A DNA stretch of 64,000 nucleotides from JABDMH01 sp965223165 (GTDB lineage: Bacteria > Bacteroidota > Bacteroidia > Chitinophagales > Saprospiraceae): contig CBDCVQ010000009.1 of the NCBI GenBank assembly GCA_965223165.1, forward strand, positions 540,211 to 604,210, read 5' to 3'. The translations under genes and the position numbers were made by a program. The number at the start of each line of letters is the position of its first letter. The stretch's first letter is position 1. The notes under the pieces were generated by a model. It searched no databases. It was not told the origin of the DNA and was given only the letters and a program-made list of their open reading frames with translations. Positions 35,711 through 44,703 of the stretch are shown here, piece by piece.

Positions 35711-38700
35711 ATGAAACACTTTATCAAGGATAGAATCATCGTCTTCCGCTTTTTACTTTTTACTCTAGTCTTGATCGGCACCCTACTCTTGCTTGAAAAG
35801 GAGCTCGGAAGCTACCCGACACCTTCTCCAAGCGGCACGACCCCTATGTCAATTCCGCCTGCCACAGATAGGGAGGCGGTTCCACAACTCATGGTGGCTC
35901 CCGACAAGCGGGCCGAATGGGAGCGACTACGAAGAACTTTCGAAGGAGAAGGTGCCCCCAGATACAGCGCCAACTATCTGATAGAGGAGTTTGTGGAAGT
36001 CGAAAAGAAGAAGAGGCGAGCCCGTGATACTGGAATAGAGTTTGTGGAACGGGGACCTGGCAACTATGGAGGACGAAGTAGAGCATTGCTAGTGCATCCA
36101 GCGGATCCGACAGGCGAGACTTGGCTTGTGGGAGCCGCCACCGGTGGTATTTGGAAGACCTCGGATGCGGGCAAGAACTGGGCATATAAGTCCCATACTT
36201 TACCAAATCTAGCGGTAAATACGCTAGCCTTTTCTCCCAAGAATCCCAATATAGTTTACGCCGGTACGGGCGAGTTCTTTGCTGGTCAAAGGGATGGTTT
36301 CGGATTATTTCGTTCTCAGGACTTTGGCGAGAGTTGGCAACAGATAGCGGATCCGATCAGAATACCTGGTTTTCAGACTATCAATGAGATTATCGTTGAC
36401 CCCAACGATGCAAACACGGTGGTGCTAGCAGTTACCAGCGGAGTTCATGCCGCAGAGTATCAACACAGCTTGTTTAAAAGCATCGACGGCGGATCCACCT
36501 GGACAGTCTTACTGACGTCCGATGAAGATATCTTCGTGGACGTGACATTTAATCCAAGCAACTTCGGGACGATGTATGTGGGCGTGATGGCCAAAGGCGT
36601 GCTCAAGTCTACCGATGGAGGTAAATCTTGGAAAGACGTTAGCAATGGCATGAGACCCACGAGTCGCGTGGAATTGGCTGTTTCATCCGTCGACACCTCG
36701 GTGGTTTGGGCATCGGTGGTCGGAGAATCGAGCGGCACCAACTCGGATTTATATGTGTCTACCGATGGGGGCGAGAATTGGCACCTGGTGCTGAATGAGA
36801 GCCACCCCATTGATTACCTTGGCACCCAAGGTGACTACAACAACGTTGTCGCAGCACATCCTTATATGAGAAATGTTGCCATCGTAGGAGGCATTGATGC
36901 ATGGCGAGTTTCCTTCACAGAAAAGGACAGCCTCCTGATAGACTACCGGATCCATCAGGATGAAGAGTCTCTCGGGTTTGTGATGCTACAAGGTTCAAAC
37001 GAGATCGGAGATGGTGTCCGACTGGGTTCGGTGAAAAAAGAAGAGACGACGTCGATAGAAGTTCGTTTTGGCAACAAGACTCAAAAGGCTCATCGCTTTA
37101 CAGGAGAGGGAGAGAGCCCCCATGAAGACGAAGTTCTCGAATATCGAGACTACGTCGAGGTGCCATTTCAAGTATGGGATGTCGATGAGGACAGACAACT
37201 GTCAATTTCTTTTAGAGACCACAATGATGATGGTAGATGGAATCTAAACAACACAGACGGTGTTGCGGAGGTGATCTACGTCCATGCATTAACTTACGAT
37301 GAGAGTCCAACACCCTCTGTCGTCGGGGTAGGAGGTGTCGACTACCGTAGGATGTACTCTGTGTGGACGAGCGAGGCTTATGGTGGTACGGCAGGGCCTG
37401 TGAAAGGATGGATAAGGATTGATAAGGGGGAGGTTGCTGTGAAGGCAGGTGATGTCATTGGCATTCAAGGCAGAATCCTTGCGAATGACGATCCGAGCAG
37501 TAGATATGTCGGGGGTATTCATCCTGATCAGCACAGTATAAGCATCATCACCCGTCCAGATGAAAGGACGTTCCAGCTGATTCTTACCAACGATGGAGGC
37601 GTGACTCGATCGAATTTCATAGAGTCGCTCGACGACGTGGGTTTGCACTTTCAGTACAGCTCAGCTGGACTCAATACGACTCAGTTCTACTCTGCCGATA
37701 AGTCTCCGGGCGTGGATCGATTTATTGGAGGTACTCAAGACAATGGTTCTCTCATCACCGAGGGAGGAGTCACAGAATCGAATTCCAACACAAGATACTA
37801 TGAAGCCACAGGCGGTGATGGAGTAGATGCAATTTGGAACAACTATGACGAAAAGATGATTCTTGCTTCTTCTCAAGGCAATGATGTGGTTCGCAGCGAG
37901 GATGGCGGATTGAGTTTTCTAGGTGTCTTCAGCTCCAATATACTACCTGGTCCCTTCTTCACAAGGTTTTCCAATTCAAGGTTAGCGCCTGACATCGTGT
38001 ATATCAACACCGTTGAGGGAGTCAGCAGATCCTTGGATTTTGGCCTCTCTTGGACACGGTGTAAAATGGAGAATAGCGAATATTGGGGTGTATTAGGAGG
38101 TCACGTAGAGGTTTCGAAAGCCGACCCTCAGATCGTGTGGGCTGGGAATGCCGTGAGGGATGACACTAAGGTGTATTTGTCTCAAAACTTTGGTAATCTT
38201 TTTACGCCCATAGAACTCCAACATGCGTACGGTGGTCTCATTTCCGGGATCGCGACACATCCCCTCCGATCCAAAACGGCTTATCTACTCTTTTCCCAAC
38301 CTTTTGTAGGCAAGGTAATGATGACCCAGGATCTAGGCAGGACCTGGAAAGATATCACGGGCTTTGGCCCTGATGGAAAGAGTGCTATAGGGTTCCCCAA
38401 TGTCGCGGTAAATGCGCTGTTTGTATTCCCCAATGATCCCTCGAGAATTTGGGTGGCGACGGAACTCGGCATAGTGGAGACGACAAACGATGGTAACTCA
38501 TGGCATTATTTAGAGACACCCATGGGGCCTGTGAGCATCTACAGTTTTGAACTTCAAGATGACCAACTGGTGCTAGGTACACATGGGAGAGGCATTTGGA
38601 CCGTAAATATTGAGGGAGCGACTGCACCTAGGTTCTTACACCCAACCATTCGTCAGGTTCGTCAAGTAGCTGAACACGAGGTAAATATAGAAGTCAAACT

Positions 38701-39715
38701 ATTTCAGCCCACAGACAAAGCCCAAGTGATTGTGGATGGTGTACTTGCCAAGGAATTGCGAGATGAACCCGAAGGAATTGTCCAGATTCGCCTGGATTCC
38801 AGGGATCTTACCAAGGGCCATCATATTTTGCAACTTTTGGACATTGGAGGGCAGGAGAAACCCTATGACACATTGGTGTCCAATGAAATGATCTTTGAAG
38901 TTTCGGACATTGTACCTGTGACCACCTATGCAACCGACTTTGAATCAAGTTCTCCAATGGATTTCATCGGTCCAGACTTCTCAATTGCCAGGGCAGACAA
39001 TTTTCAGAGCAATTCGGTACACTCGCCGCACCCATGTGAGCCTGACAAGGACTACATCTTCGAATTCGAGAGGCCAATATTGGTGCAAGACCAACACTAT
39101 GTGCAGTACAGAGACATGGCCATATTGAATCCGGAAGAATCCCCAGCATGGATACCCGAAATGTACAATTTTGTTGCGCTGGAAATCCGCTCGGATTTGT
39201 ATGACTGGTCAATCCCAGAGCCATCGGCCTCATATAATTCGAACAAGTATGATGATTGGTCTTCTGCCTACAAGACTAATGGCACGATTAGCCACCAATT
39301 GTTTAAGACGCACAAATTTCGACTTGATGAAATGTATGAAGTTAATACGTTGGTACGTCTACGGTTTAGGATTCAGACTAGATCGAAGGTGCCAGGCTGG
39401 GGTTGGGTGATGGATGACTTCCAAATCTTTAGAGATGAGATCACATCAAGCAAGGCACCTGAGCAAATGGATCTCGTGGAGGTGTATCCAAATCCGGTCC
39501 AGCAAAATCTCTTCTTTGAAGTGCCAACGGACAAACGTATAGAAGATGTATCCTTAGTTGATGCAGGGGGCAGGACTTTGCACTTCCTTACAATTAAGGC
39601 AGGTGATGCTGCCAGTCATAACATTAATGTCGAGCGATTGAAGCCGGGGCTTTACTACCTGGTAATTCGTGGTCCATCTTTTTTTGATGTCAAGAAGATC
39701 ATGGTTTCTCCGTAG
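35711..39715 (+). CDS. Giant secreted BNR/sortilin-like beta-propeller protein with T9SS sorting domain
   Basis: 1334 residues with a hydrophobic N-terminal signal/anchor (FLLFTLVLIGTLLLLE). Multiple BNR/Asp-box repeats are visible: GGIWKTSDAGKNW, LFRSQDFGESW, LFKSIDGGSTW, VLKSTDGGKSW, LYVSTDGGENW, VVRSEDGGLSF, VSRSLDFGLSW, MMTQDLGRTW, which build VPS10/sialidase-like propellers. An insert (~residues 400-630) is not propeller-like. The last ~80 residues are a type A T9SS domain (VEVYPNPVQQNLFF ... LKPGLYYLVIRGP). It should be a cell-surface or released protein; glycan or protein binding is plausible. Repeat copy 3 begins 58 bp after its stop. Confidence 0.92.
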   Translation: MKHFIKDRIIVFRFLLFTLVLIGTLLLLEKELGSYPTPSPSGTTPMSIPPATDREAVPQLMVAPDKRAEWERLRRTFEGEGAPRYSANYLIEEFVEVEKKKRRARDTGIEFVERGPGNYGGRSRALLVHPADPTGETWLVGAATGGIWKTSDAGKNWAYKSHTLPNLAVNTLAFSPKNPNIVYAGTGEFFAGQRDGFGLFRSQDFGESWQQIADPIRIPGFQTINEIIVDPNDANTVVLAVTSGVHAAEYQHSLFKSIDGGSTWTVLLTSDEDIFVDVTFNPSNFGTMYVGVMAKGVLKSTDGGKSWKDVSNGMRPTSRVELAVSSVDTSVVWASVVGESSGTNSDLYVSTDGGENWHLVLNESHPIDYLGTQGDYNNVVAAHPYMRNVAIVGGIDAWRVSFTEKDSLLIDYRIHQDEESLGFVMLQGSNEIGDGVRLGSVKKEETTSIEVRFGNKTQKAHRFTGEGESPHEDEVLEYRDYVEVPFQVWDVDEDRQLSISFRDHNDDGRWNLNNTDGVAEVIYVHALTYDESPTPSVVGVGGVDYRRMYSVWTSEAYGGTAGPVKGWIRIDKGEVAVKAGDVIGIQGRILANDDPSSRYVGGIHPDQHSISIITRPDERTFQLILTNDGGVTRSNFIESLDDVGLHFQYSSAGLNTTQFYSADKSPGVDRFIGGTQDNGSLITEGGVTESNSNTRYYEATGGDGVDAIWNNYDEKMILASSQGNDVVRSEDGGLSFLGVFSSNILPGPFFTRFSNSRLAPDIVYINTVEGVSRSLDFGLSWTRCKMENSEYWGVLGGHVEVSKADPQIVWAGNAVRDDTKVYLSQNFGNLFTPIELQHAYGGLISGIATHPLRSKTAYLLFSQPFVGKVMMTQDLGRTWKDITGFGPDGKSAIGFPNVAVNALFVFPNDPSRIWVATELGIVETTNDGNSWHYLETPMGPVSIYSFELQDDQLVLGTHGRGIWTVNIEGATAPRFLHPTIRQVRQVAEHEVNIEVKLFQPTDKAQVIVDGVLAKELRDEPEGIVQIRLDSRDLTKGHHILQLLDIGGQEKPYDTLVSNEMIFEVSDIVPVTTYATDFESSSPMDFIGPDFSIARADNFQSNSVHSPHPCEPDKDYIFEFERPILVQDQHYVQYRDMAILNPEESPAWIPEMYNFVALEIRSDLYDWSIPEPSASYNSNKYDDWSSAYKTNGTISHQLFKTHKFRLDEMYEVNTLVRLRFRIQTRSKVPGWGWVMDDFQIFRDEITSSKAPEQMDLVEVYPNPVQQNLFFEVPTDKRIEDVSLVDAGGRTLHFLTIKAGDAASHNINVERLKPGLYYLVIRGPSFFDVKKIMVSP

Positions 39716-39772
39716 AAAGCAACACTCAAAAAAGCACTTGTGGCAGTGGCTGACTTCTGAAGTTAACAGCGC

Positions 39773-40002
39773 CGAGTGGAGTTTCGCATTCGATCTTGTT
39801 GCTAATTCTAATGTCCTAGGTCCGCATACTTCGTTGCAAAGCCTCTTCGTAGCCACGACCGGCCACCCATCCGCTGTGGCGGTTCCCTCACTTCTCGCAT
39901 CGTCATGCTCGACTCTTCGAGATCGTTAGGTCCTGTTTTCCACCTGGTCTGCGAACAAAATCCTATTAGATTATTCAACATATCTAATGCGAACTCTACT
40001 AA
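39773..40002. repeat. Dispersed inverted-repeat element, copy 3 (full length, decayed mini-ORF)
   Basis: 230 bp aligning end to end with copies 1 and 2. The left end reads CGAGTGGAGTTTCGCATTC and the right end ATGCGAACTCTACTA. The minus-strand mini-ORF has lost its ATG, has an in-frame stop near the start, and lost its terminal stop. The right terminus overlaps the stop codon (39999-40001) of the arylsulfotransferase gene. Confidence 0.85.
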
Positions 40003-41660
40003 TCCACCACAATCAGCTTCAGCACCCGCCTTCGATCCACCCGAATCCAATAGCTCCCCTTACCCCACGATGACACATCAATGTGGTGTCCGGACCAGAC
40101 GGCAGGCGCCGACCAGACTGGGTGTCCCAAGGAGTTATAGACTTCGACCGGGACCGGGGCACGATGCTCCCACCGCAACTGAAAAGTGGAGATGGCCGGG
40201 TTCGGATACAGCGTCAATGCATCCATGGCCGAGAGCTGGTCAGCAGGCAAGAGCACATCGCAAAGAGTACTGTCGGGCGCCGTCTCAATCCATCCCTTTG
40301 GCGATAGGTCGCGGCCGTCAAACGCCGCATGATCAAGGGGATACCTGGTCATCCGAAAGGTGAGATTGTCGTTGGTGGTAAGGCTATCGCCTTGAGCTAC
40401 CGGTAGGCCTCTTCTCAGCGGGGTCTTGTACTCCCAGACGATCTCATTTTGTGGGGTGATTTCGAAGCTGTAGCCCTGCCTACCCGAGCAGATCAGCACA
40501 TTCCCATTCTTTAGTACTTGAGCGCTGGAAAGGCCGGTGGAAAACAGGGCGGACGGTGTGGGATGATTAATGGTCCGATCGTAATTGAAGGGGCCCCAGA
40601 CCTGGCCCGTCTTGGTATAGCTCCAAGCGTACATATCCCAAGGTGGCACGACAATGTTGACAGCGGAAAAGTCGATCCCGACCCGGTTGTTAAATACGAT
40701 GATCTTCCCAAAGTCCGGGTTAGTAGGATCCAAAAAGTCATCGACCCAATGGGCATCATGATTAAAAAATAGCAGTTGGTCCTCCGGCACACCCGCCTTA
40801 TAGGTGGCGGGATTGCCCCAGCGGTAAAGAAAATTGCCACCTAAACCGGCTTGCCCGCCGATCTCCGTAGCGGCTTGGGCACTCGTGGTGCTGTGGTCAA
40901 TAATCCAGATCTCGTTGAGATGGGGCACGCTCAGCAATATCTGATCTAGGGTGGCGTGATAGTCGATCGCATTGGCATGGATCCAATCCGCTCGACCGTC
41001 CAAAAAGGCATTGATATCCAGACGTCCGGAAGCCGCCGCCACCTCGCCAAAGTTGGCCTTGGTGCTGTCGAAGTCCTGCACGAGGTGATCCCATACATGC
41101 CATTCCCACACGATAGAATCCAGCGTGGGGTCCACCTCCAGCACATAGTCCGGCCAGAGCTCGTCTGTGTCCAGGGTGGCAGGATCCCGACCGGCGTCAA
41201 TCGCTTCTTGGGCCGTCTTTCGCTCCCAGGCGATCATCAGGATATTGCCATTGGGTAGCGGCTCGATGTCGTGATGTAGCCGTGCATTGGAGTCATTGAG
41301 CTCAAACTGCCAGAGCAGATCGTTTTCCCAACTTCGAATCTCCACGATGGCTCCGCCCCCCGGTGCCCAGATGGGATCATTGCCGAAGTCAGCGGATCGC
41401 TTGGCCTTGACTAAGGTCCCATCAGCCCGCAGATAGGCGGTGTTGCCAGGCCGAAAGTCGGCACTGTCCTCCCACATATGTACGACCTGCCCACAATTGT
41501 CTAGCAGGTAGACATTTGGCTGATTGTGGGGATACAGCAGATTGTAGCCATCTTGCGCGCTGGTGGGCTCATATGAAAGCAGTCCGACCGTATTCTGGCC
41601 AATGGCAGCGCTGGCACAAAGTAGTTGAATGGCCACCATATAGTGTGTGCATCGTTGCAT
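39999..41660 (-). CDS. Secreted arylsulfotransferase-like protein with T9SS sorting domain
   Basis: 553 residues with a signal peptide (VAIQLLCASAAIGQ). The body follows the ASST beta-propeller pattern: YLLDNCGQVVHMWEDS, RLHHDIEPLPNGNILMIAWE, DWIHANAIDYHATLDQILL, NHDAHWVDDF, IWEYKTPL-like WEYKTPLRRG, with His residues at the likely active site. Bacterial ASSTs move sulfate between phenols in the periplasm or outside. A type A sorting domain closes the protein (LTLYPNPAISTFQLRWE ... GSYWIRV). The stop codon TAG lies in the end of repeat copy 3, so insertion may have reset the C-terminus. A fragment of a paralogue is at 35115. Confidence 0.9.
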   Translation of the reverse strand: MQRCTHYMVAIQLLCASAAIGQNTVGLLSYEPTSAQDGYNLLYPHNQPNVYLLDNCGQVVHMWEDSADFRPGNTAYLRADGTLVKAKRSADFGNDPIWAPGGGAIVEIRSWENDLLWQFELNDSNARLHHDIEPLPNGNILMIAWERKTAQEAIDAGRDPATLDTDELWPDYVLEVDPTLDSIVWEWHVWDHLVQDFDSTKANFGEVAAASGRLDINAFLDGRADWIHANAIDYHATLDQILLSVPHLNEIWIIDHSTTSAQAATEIGGQAGLGGNFLYRWGNPATYKAGVPEDQLLFFNHDAHWVDDFLDPTNPDFGKIIVFNNRVGIDFSAVNIVVPPWDMYAWSYTKTGQVWGPFNYDRTINHPTPSALFSTGLSSAQVLKNGNVLICSGRQGYSFEITPQNEIVWEYKTPLRRGLPVAQGDSLTTNDNLTFRMTRYPLDHAAFDGRDLSPKGWIETAPDSTLCDVLLPADQLSAMDALTLYPNPAISTFQLRWEHRAPVPVEVYNSLGHPVWSAPAVWSGHHIDVSSWGKGSYWIRVDRRRVLKLIVVD

Positions 41661-41974
41661 AACTGGAATTACTTCTTTTTACGAGGCTTTGGCCCTTGGC
41701 CGCCACCTCCTAGCACTGAACGAAATCCGAGCTCGGTCCGCTTTCCGGCGACCCGTCCCCAATTTTCTATTTGCCAAAGCTAGTGAAGATCCCTACAACC
41801 ATCCGTATCATGCGGACGTAGTCGTCATATGACCAGCCATCGGCCGCTGGTGTGTCGTCTGGTGAGGCAGGGGAAGGGAGCTGTACTTTTTTGGAGGGGA
41901 AAGTCAAAAAATATCGCCATGGCACGATTGCTGCTGCAAACTTGTGATATTTGCGGCTCGCTATTCGAACCGAT
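41661..41974. other. 314-bp divergent gap
   Basis: Between the arylsulfotransferase gene (leftward) and purU (rightward). No gene, repeat or strong hairpin was recognised; it should hold both promoters. Confidence 0.4.
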
Positions 41975-42847
41975 ATGACAAGCGTGGCACAGAAGAAGAA
42001 TTCGGCGATTTATCTCATTCACTGTCCTGATCAAATGGGCTTGGTGGCTGCGGTGACCAAGTTTCTCCATCGATATCAGGGCAACGTGCTCGATTTGGAC
42101 CAACACGTGGACCGGGCGGCCAAACACTTTTTCATGCGAGTGGTCTGGGATACCACAGGTTTTGACCTACCCCTCCATCAGATCCACAAGACGTTTATGG
42201 AAGAGGTGGGAGACCGGTTTGACATGACCGCCCGACTGTACTTCACGGATCGTCCGACTCGCATGGCCATCTTCGTCTCCAAACAATCACACTGTCTGTA
42301 CGACTTGCTACAGCGCCACTTGTCCGGCGAGTGGCAGGTGGACATCCCCCTCATCATCAGCAATCACCCGGATCTGCAGCCGGTGGCGGATCGCTTCAAC
42401 ATTCCCTTTCACGTGTTTCAGATCACGCGAGAGAACAAGCGCGCGCAGGAAGAAGCGGAGTTGGAGCTGTTGAGTGAGCACCAGATTGATCTCGTGGTGC
42501 TAGCCAGATACATGCAGATTGTGACCGAGGATTTCATCAGTCACTACCGAAATCGCATTATCAATATTCACCATTCGTTTCTGCCGGCCTTCGTCGGCGC
42601 CAAGCCCTATCACCAGGCCTTTGAAAGAGGAGTCAAGATTATTGGCGCGACCAGCCACTATGTGACTTCCGATTTGGACGCCGGTCCCATCATTGCACAA
42701 CAGACGGTCCATGTCAGTCACAAGGATAGCGTGCGAGATCTCGTGAGGAAAGGCCGCAATCTGGAGAAGTTGGTGCTTTCGGAGGCCATCTGGTTTCATC
42801 TACAGCGCAAGATCCTACCCTATCTGAATCAGACCATCATCTTTTAG
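41975..42847 (+). CDS. purU: Formyltetrahydrofolate deformylase
   Basis: I choose ATG 41975, which begins just before the ACT domain (IYLIHCPDQMGLVAAVTKFL); 290 residues, the normal PurU length. The C-terminal formyltransferase-fold domain has LVVLARYMQIV, the catalytic INIHHSFLPAF (Asn, His) and SDLDAGPII (Asp). It hydrolyses 10-formyl-tetrahydrofolate to formate and tetrahydrofolate, balancing one-carbon pools. Monocistronic and convergent with the hydroxylase gene. Confidence 0.95.
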   Translation: MTSVAQKKNSAIYLIHCPDQMGLVAAVTKFLHRYQGNVLDLDQHVDRAAKHFFMRVVWDTTGFDLPLHQIHKTFMEEVGDRFDMTARLYFTDRPTRMAIFVSKQSHCLYDLLQRHLSGEWQVDIPLIISNHPDLQPVADRFNIPFHVFQITRENKRAQEEAELELLSEHQIDLVVLARYMQIVTEDFISHYRNRIINIHHSFLPAFVGAKPYHQAFERGVKIIGATSHYVTSDLDAGPIIAQQTVHVSHKDSVRDLVRKGRNLEKLVLSEAIWFHLQRKILPYLNQTIIF

Positions 42848-42876
42848 GCTTCGAGCTCCGGGGTAGTCTACCTCGA

Positions 42877-44643
42877 TCAAAGGTCTTGGACCATCGCACC
42901 TGGGCCAATGAGCTCCAGTCCATCCCTTATTAGATGTGCCACGTCCGGCTTCCTATTGATCAATTGCATGAGTAGCGAATGGGCCCGGTCCCCGCAGTCA
43001 GGCATACCTTGTGTGCTAGCATATTCAAAAGCTTCTAGAAGCAGAAGCCATTCGTCCGCAAAGGTGCTTTCCACCAGCTCGAAGAAGGACTCGAACGCGC
43101 TCGTCGGTTCCTTTCCTTCGCGAAATGCGTGCATGCGCCCAAACGCCCGCTCTCGATCCGAAGGCGCCCGGGGTACGTAGTCATCCTTGATCTCATGTGT
43201 GATCAGATCGAATGAGTCTAGATCCGCGGGTCCCGCATAGCCACTGACGACCTCCTTGCCGACGGCCATGTCATAGATACCCCACGTGGGCTCAAACAAG
43301 ATCTCGTCATGGTACCGGACCGTGCAATGCTTGAACCGAATCAGGATGATCTTGCCCTGCAGATTTCGGATGCCGGTGATGACCTCCCCCTGCACGACTA
43401 CCCCACTGGCAAACTCCAGGGTTACCCTCCTTCCCTCATAGATATCATAGGCCTCCAGATCTCTCGGACTCATATCCTCGATGGCAATGTTGATGCCCTG
43501 CAGCTTACCCACCGGCGAGCCGTAGCCATTCGGATGGTCTTTCACACCGTGTCCAATAACTTCCTTTTCGCGATAGGACAAGGCGGTGGGTCCATCCAGA
43601 AAGAAATAGGACACCCGCGCTTTCTCATCCAAGATCACCCGCGTGAAAGTGCCCGATATCTGGATGCCGGTGCTTAGTTCGATGGTGCCTAGTACTCCTC
43701 CGTCAATGAGCTTGGACAAGGCCTCTCCGCCACCGGTCCGCAGCGCCATCGTGTTGGCATATTTCTCTAGCACATAGCTCAGATGGGCAAAGTTGGGAGT
43801 GACGAATAGCTGTGGTTGCGGCTTGGTATAGTCGAAATGTTGGTTGGCAGCCTCCACTGTGTAGGGGACTTTCCGCACCTCCTCTCTCATGCACCACTGG
43901 CTCTCGCCAATGGACGAGAGTAGGCCCGCTCCATAGATCTTCGGCTCCGCTACCGTCCCGATCAAGCCGTACTCCACCGACCACCAATGCAGATTGCGTA
44001 TGGCTGTCAATTCGGAGGGAGTGCCCAAGGTGTCTTGCAGGGCCACAACTCGCCGACTTGCCTGCTCCAGTTGAGCTGGTACAGCACTGGGACTTTCCTT
44101 GAGCTCGGTCAATTGTCGGACTGCTTCATGCAGTCGGCGATCCTTGGAAGAGGGTATGGCCCGACATCCGATCTGGCCCATTCTGCGGAGGAACTCTGCG
44201 TACTCCGGATTGGCAATAATGGGTGCGTGCCCGGCCGATTCGTGAATGATATCTGGAATGGGCGTGTACTCGATATCTTGTAGGGTACGAATCTCGGAGG
44301 CGATGACCAGCACATTGTAAGCTTGAAACTCAAGGAAGGCCTCGGTCGGGATCAGGCCATCCACGGCCACAGCTGCCCATCCGATCTTGGCCAGAATCCG
44401 ATTCATTCCGTACATGCTGGGGATTCGCTCGGTGGAGATCCCTGTCTGCTCCAAACCCGCCAGATAGGACTCGTGCGCAATCTCACTCAGAGAGCGCACA
44501 TTCTTGCTCATCACATATCGCCACACGGCCTGATCGATGGCCGTATACGAATCATAATGTTGCGGTTTGACAAATTGTAGGAGGTGGGCGGGCAGCTTGT
44601 CTAGGACGGCATTTGACTCAAAACCTGGTATCATATAGTCCAA
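42877..44643 (-). CDS. Aromatic amino acid (phenylalanine) hydroxylase with long C-terminal extension
   Basis: 588 residues, about twice the bacterial ~270-300-residue enzyme. The catalytic domain holds IPDIIHESAGHAPII with iron ligands His134 and His139, and WSVEYGLIG with Glu224. The spacing from His139 to Glu224 is 85 residues, against ~40 in classical enzymes, because of a helical charged insert (~165-210). Residues ~330-588 form an additional region (ISGTFTRVILDEKARVSYFF, VVVQ-type strands, then a helical tail). The reaction would be phenylalanine to tyrosine using pterin and oxygen. It lies 60 bp downstream of hppD on the same strand. Confidence 0.9.
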   Translation of the reverse strand: MDYMIPGFESNAVLDKLPAHLLQFVKPQHYDSYTAIDQAVWRYVMSKNVRSLSEIAHESYLAGLEQTGISTERIPSMYGMNRILAKIGWAAVAVDGLIPTEAFLEFQAYNVLVIASEIRTLQDIEYTPIPDIIHESAGHAPIIANPEYAEFLRRMGQIGCRAIPSSKDRRLHEAVRQLTELKESPSAVPAQLEQASRRVVALQDTLGTPSELTAIRNLHWWSVEYGLIGTVAEPKIYGAGLLSSIGESQWCMREEVRKVPYTVEAANQHFDYTKPQPQLFVTPNFAHLSYVLEKYANTMALRTGGGEALSKLIDGGVLGTIELSTGIQISGTFTRVILDEKARVSYFFLDGPTALSYREKEVIGHGVKDHPNGYGSPVGKLQGINIAIEDMSPRDLEAYDIYEGRRVTLEFASGVVVQGEVITGIRNLQGKIILIRFKHCTVRYHDEILFEPTWGIYDMAVGKEVVSGYAGPADLDSFDLITHEIKDDYVPRAPSDRERAFGRMHAFREGKEPTSAFESFFELVESTFADEWLLLLEAFEYASTQGMPDCGDRAHSLLMQLINRKPDVAHLIRDGLELIGPGAMVQDL

Positions 44644-44703
44644 TTACTCCTCCCCACTAAGTTAGGCCGCCCAGCCCGGCCGGTCAATCCCCCCCCTTGC
44701 ACA

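Noticed and set aside
39808..40050. 80-codon minus-strand frame spanning copy 3 and the arylsulfotransferase end
   Set aside because: It is out of frame with both and arises from the repeat sequence.
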